A stretch of 64,000 nt of DNA from Folioceros fuciformis (taxonomy: Eukaryota; Anthocerotophyta; Anthocerotopsida; Anthocerotales), in the NCBI GenBank assembly GCA_049999805.1, contig JBNGIO010006274.1:81818-145817 (forward strand). The letters run 5' to 3'. Both the position numbers and the translations under genes were made by a program. Numbering within the stretch: the stretch's first letter is position 1; each line of letters opens with the position of its first letter. Under the pieces are notes generated by a model that was given only the letters and a program-made list of their open reading frames with translations, had not been told where the DNA came from and made no database searches. Below are positions 57,267 through 64,000 of this stretch, piece after piece.

Positions 57267-59109
57267 GCATGTCTGGCAGTGGAGACATCGTAGAGTGGGA
57301 GTGGAGCAGCGATGATCAGCACTGGATTGCCTACAGTGCCTCCTGCAGCTCCCTGATAGAGGAAGCGTATGCCGCGGGCTTCTCCAGTGTGCCGCTCTGT
57401 CTCTCGTCCAATCCATCCACCTCCCACACCATCATCTTTGAGGGCCTCCCGCAGCGACAGGTCTCCTTCTTCCCTTTGCCCTTGCGCCCACCTCTTGCTC
57501 CGCTGCTGGCTTCGCCTTCCGTTGGCTGGCTTGTCGGACCTGCTTGTTTGTCGGCTGGGCTCAGGTGAACGTGCGGACGCTGCGGTCGAGGCCCGTAAGG
57601 CGCCAGGTTCTGGGCGGTGGCCCTGTCGGGCAGCGGGTGTCGTGGGAGTGGTGGGAGGTTGAGAGAGGGACGTGGACGCCTTACGCTGCAGCTGCCGCCT
57701 CGCAGATAGAGGCAGCCTGGGCTGAGTGCAGCAGCAGCAGGGCGTGCAACCGAGCCAACGGGCCCTCTGGGCTGCTCTTGTGCATCAGGAATCACTGGTA
57801 CACTATCGAGTTTGAAACTGACGCTCGGCAGTGCAACAATTCCACCATGTTTTGTAGAGGAGTGAGGAGGAGGGCAGTTTCTCAGCCAGCTGCGCCTGCG
57901 GCTTCCCGAGCTTGCAGGTTTACCCTGCCTTGGACCCGATCACGGACCGCGCGAGATCCCGCTGCCCAGGGCCAGCAGGAGGCGCAAGCTACTCAGGAAA
58001 GCCATCCCATTCCCAGTCTAATTCCCATTACCGGTCTAGTTCCCGTTACAGTGCCCGCTCCCGTGCATCTGGGCCAGGTGAATAGTCCATCCCTTAACGA
58101 AGAGTACTTCATTCCCTTCCCGGATTGCAATGAATCCGACGACTGCCCTATCTGCATCTGCAGCCTCACTGCATGGGAGGCAGTGAAGCTTTCCAAGTGC
58201 AGGCACGCGTACCACAGGGCATGCATCCAGCAGTGGTTTAGGAGCAAGCCCACTTGTCCTGAGTGTGCCACCCCTCATGGGGTCATATTGGGTACTCAGC
58301 CAGCAGGAGAGATGAAAGTGCGATATGTTACTCGAGAAAGCGAGGGTGGTCTTTCGGGGTATCCTCATACTGACGTCATCGAGATCAGCTATTACTTTCC
58401 CAGTGGAATTCAGGTATGCATCCTACCCGGAAATAGGGCTTGTACTCTGACGCAGGTCCCTACTTTGTGTGTGGAGTGGAGTGGAGGTCTTCATATTGTG
58501 TTGTGGTCCCGTGGTGGAGGCAGACAGATGAACACCCCAACCCAGGCCGGGCATACACGGGCACCAGGAGAGTTGCGTACTTGCCCAAGAACAAAGACGG
58601 GGAGGATATCTTGGACCTACTCAAAACAGCATGGCAGCGAAAGCTACTCTTTACAGTAGGAACATCTGTGACCACTGGACGACAAAACCAAGTAATGTAT
58701 GTAGCTGTGTCAACTCTTTTGCTTAAACGCCAAAAACACAGCCAACCTCATGTGACGAGACGGAGCTCCTCAATGATACGTTGCTGTGCCTCTGTGCCTT
58801 TGTGTATCTCCTTTGTGTACTGACTGGCTGTCTCCTCTTTAGCTGGGCTGGGATCCATCACAAAACAAACAAACAAGGAGGGGCCGAGTATTACGGCTAT
58901 GTGAGTCACACACTCGGGGACTTTCCGCCCCTGGTGACCTAAACATGCTGTCAGACTGGGCTTCTGTCGTCCTCCTTTTTCGTTAGGAGGAACAGAACCC
59001 GTACGTAGTTGGAACTCACACCATCTGCTGTCGATGTTTGCAGCCTGACGACACTTACTTCGCTCGAGTCCGAAGTGAGCTGGCAGCAGTGGGCGTAACC
59101 TCGTTGTGA
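57263..59109 (+). CDS. Deltex-like E3 ubiquitin ligase: WWE-WWE-RING-DTC, 5 exons
   Basis: Exons 57263-57460, 57565-58413, 58524-58708, 58843-58900 and 59044-59109 give 451 residues with matching phases. WWE1 (about 10-80) has VEWEWSSDDQHWIAYS and, across intron 1, ends in SRPVRRQV. WWE2 (about 91-165) has VSWEWWEVERGTWTPY and NHWYTIEFE. A Pro/Ala-rich linker follows. The RING at 260-300 is C-x2-C...C-x-H-x2-H-x2-C...C-x2-C (C260, C263, C278, H280, H283, C286, C297, C300). The DTC domain (about 301-451) shows GTQPAGEM, HPNPGRAYTGTRRVAYLP, LLFTVGTSVTTG, HHKT and YPDDTYFARVRSELAAVGV. In animals this architecture is Deltex: ubiquitin ligation, with DTC binding ADP-ribose/NAD+. The intron 3 donor (GTGTCA at 58709) is weak, but it is the one that keeps phase with the 58843 acceptor. 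Function in plants is inference. Confidence 0.85.
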
Positions 59110-59669
59110 GAGGCGCGGCAAGAAATACTTAGCAGGGGTGCCACCAAGTGTTTAAATTTTCAGAAGCAGAGCTTGGAGAACTTCGATATTGTACATTGTT
59201 TTCTTCAAATGAATTTAATAATAGCAGAGCGGAATAAGTTGTGTGACTGTATTGCATTCGGTTTGGGTGTTATGTCGATGCCGATGCCGATGCGATTGCC
59301 TCCCTCACTCATCGAATCGAGTGTGTTCGCGGGATCACGTGGGTGCGCCATTCCAAAGGTGGTGGTCAGCAGGCTTCTCATGCACGCATGTAGGTTCACG
59401 TACAACTTGCTTCGTCCTTGCGCGTAGTTATCACGTGGTCGGGATGTGGCCCAGATCTGGACCTCATTTCAAAGTACATGTGTTTCATAATGGCACGTCT
59501 CTGGGGTCAGATGGGTACGAGGACAGACCTCGTTTCTCTCGATGTGATGGATGGACACTCTCTTGGAGCTAGTCTGAATTCTATGATACTCTGTTCTCTT
59601 TTGTGAAGTTGATTGTTCAAGCTTGTTTATATTTTATATTATTAACAATATTTCCTCCTTTGTCATCAC
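59110..59669. other. 3' flank of the Deltex-like gene
   Basis: No gene is supported. A short gatgcc/gatgcg run (about 59,275-59,292) is the only simple repeat. The AT-rich stretch near 59,610-59,650 precedes the tRNA. Confidence 0.45.
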
Positions 59670-59674
59670 GGGGG

Positions 59675-59720
<46 letters not shown>

Positions 59721-59742
59721 GGATCGAAACCCGGCGTCTCCA
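59670..59742 (+). tRNA. trnA-UGC: tRNA-Ala (anticodon UGC)
   Basis: The 73-nt sequence folds as a standard cloverleaf. The acceptor stem GGGGGTG pairs with CGTCTCC (three G-U pairs). The D arm is GCTC...GAGC. The anticodon stem CGCGC/GCGCG carries the loop TTTGCAT, giving anticodon TGC. The T arm is CCGGG-ATCGAAA-CCCGG and the discriminator is A. Internal A and B boxes are intact. There is no intron, CCA is not encoded, and a Pol III terminator TTTT lies at 59762-59765. This is the usual nuclear alanine tRNA form. Confidence 0.95.
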
Positions 59743-59801
59743 CATCTTGGTCCTCTTAAAATTTTGGGTTTCAGAGTAATCCAAAATTACGGCTTATGCG
59801 C

Positions 59802-59877
59802 TTGGGGTAGATGGACTTAACACCGGGGTTATGTGCTTTCTGGTGGTTGGACTTGGGGGAGATTCCATCTACCCCAA
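59802..59877. repeat. 14-bp perfect inverted repeat downstream of the tRNA
   Basis: ttggggtagatgga (59802-59815) and its exact reverse complement (59864-59877) are separated by 48 bp. The role is unknown. It lies beyond the Pol III terminator. Confidence 0.7.
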
Positions 59878-60540
59878 TTAGGATAGGGTACAAGCCCTAG
59901 ATTTCTAGATTTCAAGCCTTGTGGGTAAAGGAGACAACTAAAACCACATATAGGATTAAAAAAAGATAGTTTATAGCACAAGCATAGATTACCCCCTTTT
60001 TTTCTTATCACACCCCTAGTGATAAGAAAAAGGAGAAAAAAGAATATAAAGAATAGTAGCATATTGGGGGAGTGAAATGATTTTAGTCACAGTCATCCCC
60101 TATGTTATGTTATGGCCACTTTTATCCTAAAGTTGTAGGATTACATATTTAGTTCACGCCCTGTATGCTCCAAAGGATTTCCACGTTTTGATGCTTGAAT
60201 CGACCGACAGGTTGATGCGTGGCTGACGAAACGGATGGTTGTCGGTCTACAATAAGCCCTTCGACGAGCTGACGTGAGCCCCGCAGCAGGAACGGATTTT
60301 ACAGTCAATGGGGATTGCAGGTGGTAATATAATAAGATGCCCCGACATTGCAAGACGCAAAGTCACAGGCAGAGGACTGCATCAACAGACAGCACGAGGC
60401 TCAGCAAATTAGTGAGCAAAGCTGGGAGACAAACGGCTCGCAGTGGCTGGCCAGGGCACAATTCCGCTCCAATGGGAGCCAATCATGCTGAAAGCATACT
60501 AGGCCAAAGCGAAGGCTGCCGAGGGTGAAGTAAATTAACA
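59878..60540. other. Intergenic region up to the KCS 3' end
   Basis: No gene is supported. It contains an A-rich and T-rich stretch near 59,957-60,060. The part nearest 60,540 should be the KCS 3' UTR. Confidence 0.45.
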
Positions 60541-62157
60541 TCAGGTGGAGATGATCCGCACGTCTGGCACATGGACAGGGAAGTTGTGTATGCAGGCAGC
60601 CCACGGGCCAGTTTTGGGAGGCTGAATGGTCCGAAGGGCCCGCCATACCGAACTGTTGCACTTGAAGCCACTACCGAAGGCGATCTGCCACACCCTGTCC
60701 CCGCGCCGAACTCGTCCCTTGGCCTCCGTGTAGGCCAGCTCGTACCAGATGGAGGAGGAGGACGTGTTACCGAACCTGTACAGCGTCATCCGGGAGGCCT
60801 CCACGTGCTCCTTGGACAGCTGCAAGTTCTTCTCCAGCTCATCAATAACCGCCCGGCCGCCCGCGTGAATGCAGAAATGCTCGAAAGCGAGCTTGAAGTC
60901 CGGAATGTAAGGCTTGAGCTTGGCATTGAAGAGCTTCCTGGCAACCAGAGTCGCGAAGAAGAGGATCTGCTCCGAGAGCGGGAGCACTGGCGGTCCTAGA
61001 GTAGTGATGTTGGTCTTGAGCGCATCGCCGGCGATGGCCATAAGATCCTTGGACAGCGACACCCCGAGCTTTCCCTCCTCGTCCTCCTCCTGGTACACGC
61101 AGCGGAAGCACTTGGTATCGGCGCCCTTGTGCGTCCTCACCGTGTGCACCAGCTGGTACTTCGATCTCCGTCGGTCGGAGGCCTTGTTGGAGAGCAGAAT
61201 TGCAACGCCCCCAACCCGGAACAAGCAGTTGGGAATGAGCATGGAGCGGCGGTTCCCGAAGTACCAGTTCTGTGTGATGTTCTCCGTGCTCACCACAATG
61301 GCGTAGGTGCTCCTGTGCACTTGCAGCAAATCCTTGGCCAGATCCACAGAAATGACGTTGGCGCTGCACCCCATTCCCCCCAGATTGAAGCTTCGAATGT
61401 TGCCACGCATCCGATACTTGTTGACGATCATGGCCGAGAGCGAAGGTGTGGGATTGAAAAGGCTGCAATTCACCACCAGCACCCCCACGTCCTTGGGCGT
61501 CACCTTAGTCTGCGCGAAGAGCTGGTCCAGGGCCCCGAACATGACTGTCTCCGCCTCGGCGCGCGCCTCCGCCATATTGATGGTGACCGGCACGTTGTGC
61601 AGCCCCGGCGGCAGGTACGTCTCCTCGCTCAGCCCCGACCGCTCCAGGATCTTGCGCTGGAACTCCAGATTCTTGGGGTCGAAGAGACCCACCATCTCCG
61701 ATCGCTTGATGAAGAGGTTGAAGGGCACCTTGAGCTCGTCCGGCGGCAGGTAGCAGGCGTAGTCGACGTTGTACACGGGCCGCGCCCGCGACATGAAGTA
61801 CACCGTGCCCCCGAACACTAGCAATGCGGAGCAGCCCAGCACGCTCACCAAGTTGTATTGCAGCTTCACCCACAAACTCCACATCTCCTCCCTCCCAACC
61901 CGCGTCATCTCCAGCCCCACCCCCAGCACCAGCGGCACCACCAGCAGCGTCACCAGATGCGTGATCAGGTAGTGGTACCCCAATTTCACATATTTGAGAT
62001 TCACGGACTGCAGAAAATCCGGCAGCCGAGCCCTCCGCGTCCCGCCGCCGACACCGCCGCCATGGTGCCCATTTTCAATCCACGCATTCCCGTTCCCGTT
62101 CACCACCTCCGCCGTCTCCCTCTCCTTGTCTTTCTCCTGCACCCGCTCCTCCTCCAT
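60541..62157 (-). CDS. KCS: 3-ketoacyl-CoA synthase (fatty acid elongase condensing enzyme), intronless
   Basis: KCS enzymes of the ER membrane condense malonyl-CoA with long-chain acyl-CoA, the first and rate-setting step of very-long-chain fatty acid elongation for waxes, cutin-associated lipids and sphingolipids. The single 538-residue frame has two N-terminal membrane segments (about 61-83 and 104-122). The catalytic triad is visible: Cys264 in [10 protein letters not shown], His431 in [15 protein letters not shown] and Asn464 in [17 protein letters not shown]1-type blocks [18 protein letters not shown] and [13 protein letters not shown] are intact. Length and lack of introns are usual for the family. 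The leader (1-45) is charged and Gly-rich, longer than in some members. Chain-length specificity cannot be read. Confidence 0.97.
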   Translation of the reverse strand: MEEERVQEKDKERETAEVVNGNGNAWIENGHHGGGVGGGTRRARLPDFLQSVNLKYVKLGYHYLITHLVTLLVVPLVLGVGLEMTRVGREEMWSLWVKLQYNLVSVLGCSALLVFGGTVYFMSRARPVYNVDYACYLPPDELKVPFNLFIKRSEMVGLFDPKNLEFQRKILERSGLSEETYLPPGLHNVPVTINMAEARAEAETVMFGALDQLFAQTKVTPKDVGVLVVNCSLFNPTPSLSAMIVNKYRMRGNIRSFNLGGMGCSANVISVDLAKDLLQVHRSTYAIVVSTENITQNWYFGNRRSMLIPNCLFRVGGVAILLSNKASDRRRSKYQLVHTVRTHKGADTKCFRCVYQEEDEEGKLGVSLSKDLMAIAGDALKTNITTLGPPVLPLSEQILFFATLVARKLFNAKLKPYIPDFKLAFEHFCIHAGGRAVIDELEKNLQLSKEHVEASRMTLYRFGNTSSSSIWYELAYTEAKGRVRRGDRVWQIAFGSGFKCNSSVWRALRTIQPPKTGPWAACIHNFPVHVPDVRIIST

Positions 62158-62664
62158 CTCCGATGCTCCTCTTCACAACCCCCACCTCCTTCCTCGAATC
62201 CGCCCTGCTCTGCTCCACCTTTACCTTTCCTGCCCGGCTCTCAGCTCGGCTGAACTCAGCTCAGCTCAGCTCAGGGCTGGGAGCTCGGCTCCAGAAATGC
62301 ACAGGCACTAACTCCCGCAGCGAGCACCGCTGAGCTGCAGGCAGTTGAGCCCGTCAACAAGCCGGCTGACTGGAGAGAGGTGGTGGGAGCCCTGGCCTCA
62401 TCGACCTAGGTTTTCCTCACTGCCCAGTGCCAGCGCAGCAAGCCTGCCACGAACAGACTGCGATTCCCCTTCACTGCAGCACCTGCAGCATAGCCTGCCA
62501 CGATTCCAGTCGCCCGGGCAGCCTCCATTCGTCGTCACATGCTCTCCCTGCCTTCCTTCCCATGATTCGCGCTCATAACACCCGTGGCGGGGTGGTATAA
62601 CGCTCTCCTACTTTCCCCTCTACGTACGCCGCGCCGCACGGCAACCCCCCGGGCTGCGCCTGTT
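62158..62664. promoter_or_regulatory. KCS upstream region and NOC1 3' flank
   Basis: Both genes run on the minus strand, so this 507-bp stretch carries the NOC1 3' end and the KCS promoter and leader. It contains a gctca pentamer run (ctcagctcagctcagctcag near 62,255) and C/T-rich tracts near the KCS start. No clear TATA box is seen. Confidence 0.45.
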
Positions 62665-64000
62665 CTACATCCTACGTCCCCGGGCGCTGCTTCCGTTTTT
62701 GCCTCTACGGCTCTGACTGCCGCCTCGAGCCGATCGTCGGCACTTCTTCTCGTCGAAGCCGTCGGCGTCAGGGACTCGGCTGCCACCACCATCGGACAGC
62801 AACTCCGAATATTCCTCCGCGCTTGCGAACGGCGACCAAGAGCTGCTGCCCTCCCGTTGCCTTAGCCTTCGACCCTGGCCCCGCCCTTGCCGGGATTTCC
62901 TCTTCCTCGTCGCCCCCTCAGCCGCGGCCATTTCACACTCATCCTCGCTGTCGGGCCCCAGCATCTCAGGGTCGCTATCAAGCGTGGGCTCTACAAGCTC
63001 GCCGTCCACTCCGAACCCTGATGCCGATTCCGATTCCTCATCGCTGTCGTTGCCGACTTTTGAATCGCGGCCGTCGTCGCGACTGAGGACTCCGTCCAGT
63101 TTATCGTAATCAAACTCGCCCCCGCTGCTGTTACTCTCATCGTCGTCGTCGTCATCAGCTGAGTCCATGCCACCAGCTCCCTCCTCCCGCTCCAGCAACG
63201 CCTCCACTTCCTCGTTGTCACTGTCATCTTCGTCGCCGACGTCGTCTTCGTCGTTCGTGATGCCAGTGATATCGTCGTCCTCCTCATCGTCCTGGTTCTG
63301 TTTCTTTCGAGATTTGCCCCTCGAGGAGGCCTTCGCCTGATAGAATTTATGGAACACCACATCTTCGGGTGCGACATCAGCCTCTGCCAGGGTCAAAAAC
63401 TGAGCTCCCACTGGAAGCGTTGACACAGCCTCCAACTGCGGCAGAGGGACGAAGCAAAGGGCACGCCAATTAATTCTTCGTTCCACACATTTCAACCTAC
63501 TCCGGTGGACAGCTGTTTTTGGTGAAATCGTTGCGCGGAGTCAAAGACGACGGTCATGCGGGGGGAAGAACACTCACCGTCTGTGATGATTTGGAAGTGG
63601 ACAATCCATGCCATGTGCCTCCCTCCTTGCCTTTCCGGGCCTTCGGCTTCTTCTCTGCAAATCTATCCAGAAACACCCCGAGAGCAAAATCTTGCAACGG
63701 GTCGCCTGAGTAGAGCACGTTTGAGCCAGAGAGCAAAGTTCGGGCCATAGCTGCCACTGATGGATGCACATGAACGCTCAAGGATGTAAGCTCCCACCAA
63801 CACGTCTGATCTGCGTTACTGCGAACAGCAAAAAAGACATGACGCCAAATGCTCCAGATGTACGCCGAGCTAACAGTCGTTGCGACACTTCATGAGGCCA
63901 TAAGATGGGGTCGCGAAGATCCACATACCAGTAAGAAGGCTCCCGAAGCAGAGGATTGTAAGCCAGCGTCTCTACTCGAACCTTTCCTTTCCCATCGACG
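62665..64000 (-). CDS. SWA2: NOC1/CEBPZ/SWA2-type CCAAT-binding-factor family protein, C-terminal part only
   Basis: NOC1 (Mak21 in yeast, CEBPZ in animals, SLOW WALKER 2 in Arabidopsis) is a nucleolar protein needed for large ribosomal subunit assembly and pre-rRNA processing. Exons on the minus strand: 63929-64000 (cut by the window edge; reads YNPLLREPSY), 63578-63818 (NADQTCWWELTSLSVHVHPS, SGSNVLYSGDPLQDFALGVF, LDRFAEKKPKARKG, TWHGLS) and 62665-63435 (ADVAPEDVVFHKFYQ). Joining at TACTG/TAACGCAG keeps the frame and restores a conserved Y-C-N-A-D. The last exon continues as an acidic Asp/Glu-rich tail and then a basic Arg/Lys/Ser-rich end, as usual for this family. Its stop is at 62665-62667. 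The CBF domain and N-terminus lie beyond the window. Confidence 0.92.

Noticed and set aside
57331-57795. 154-residue minus-strand frame
   Set aside because: It is antisense to the WWE exons of the Deltex-like gene and has Pro/Arg-rich shadow composition.
57263-59109. Alternative reading as an ordinary RING-H2 (ATL-type) ligase
   Set aside because: The RING alone would allow it, but two WWE domains before it and the DTC motifs (HPNPG, GTSVTTG, HHKT, YPDDTYF) after it fit Deltex specifically.
61129-61821. 230-residue plus-strand open frame, and other frames over 60.5-62.2 kb
   Set aside because: They are shadows of the high-GC KCS coding sequence, which has all catalytic residues on the minus strand.

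Overview
The window looks nuclear and from a streptophyte plant. The genes are split by many short GT-AG introns, mostly 80-150 bp. The protein set is typical of land plants: MON2, plant-type SNAPC1, mitochondrial cytochrome b5 reductase, LIFEGUARD, a plastid-type alpha/beta-hydrolase, a 3-ketoacyl-CoA synthase and NOC1/SWA2. An intact tRNA-Ala(UGC) is present. An LTR element uses the plant-style initiator-Met tRNA primer site. The Deltex-type ligase is not something I know from flowering plants, so I lean towards a non-seed plant (bryophyte, lycophyte) or a close streptophyte alga. I cannot place it further.

Layout. 122-10484 (-) MON2. 13296-15498 (+) SNAPC1/SNAP43. 16070-18238 (+) NADH-cytochrome b5 reductase. 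18390-24642 a Ty3/gypsy chromovirus relic with both LTRs. 24643-36500 is repeat-rich and almost gene-free: a C-rich low-complexity block, a MULE transposase relic, a solo-LTR-like piece, a LINE ORF1 relic and several minisatellites. 36724-37815 (-) LIFEGUARD and 38329-41250 (+) an alpha/beta-hydrolase form a divergent pair. 41438-51367 is a large tandem duplication whose first copy was split by a pogo/Tigger transposon (42026-49675), which was itself split by a copia element (43323-49304). 51368-57260 holds minisatellites, a promoter-like block and two relics of one unusual reverse-transcriptase family. 57263-59109 (+) is a Deltex-like E3 ligase. 59670-59742 is tRNA-Ala. 60541-62157 (-) is an intronless KCS. 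62665-64000 (-) is the 3' end of NOC1/SWA2, cut by the window edge.

The host genes do not form one pathway. They cover endosome/Golgi trafficking (MON2), Pol II/III snRNA transcription (SNAPC1), mitochondrial redox (CBR), membrane stress and cell-death control (LIFEGUARD), plastid hydrolysis, very-long-chain fatty acid synthesis (KCS), ribosome biogenesis (NOC1) and ubiquitin/ADP-ribose signalling (Deltex-like).

The most interesting items are the Deltex-like protein (WWE-WWE-RING-DTC) with an altered position in its predicted ADP-ribose pocket; a duplicated, phase-preserving MON2 exon whose copies differ almost only at synonymous sites; a resolvable three-level nested insertion; and a gypsy pol frame interrupted by four stops that are all TAG. 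All five 10-N gaps lie between identical sequences and are probably assembly artefacts that inflate local repeats.
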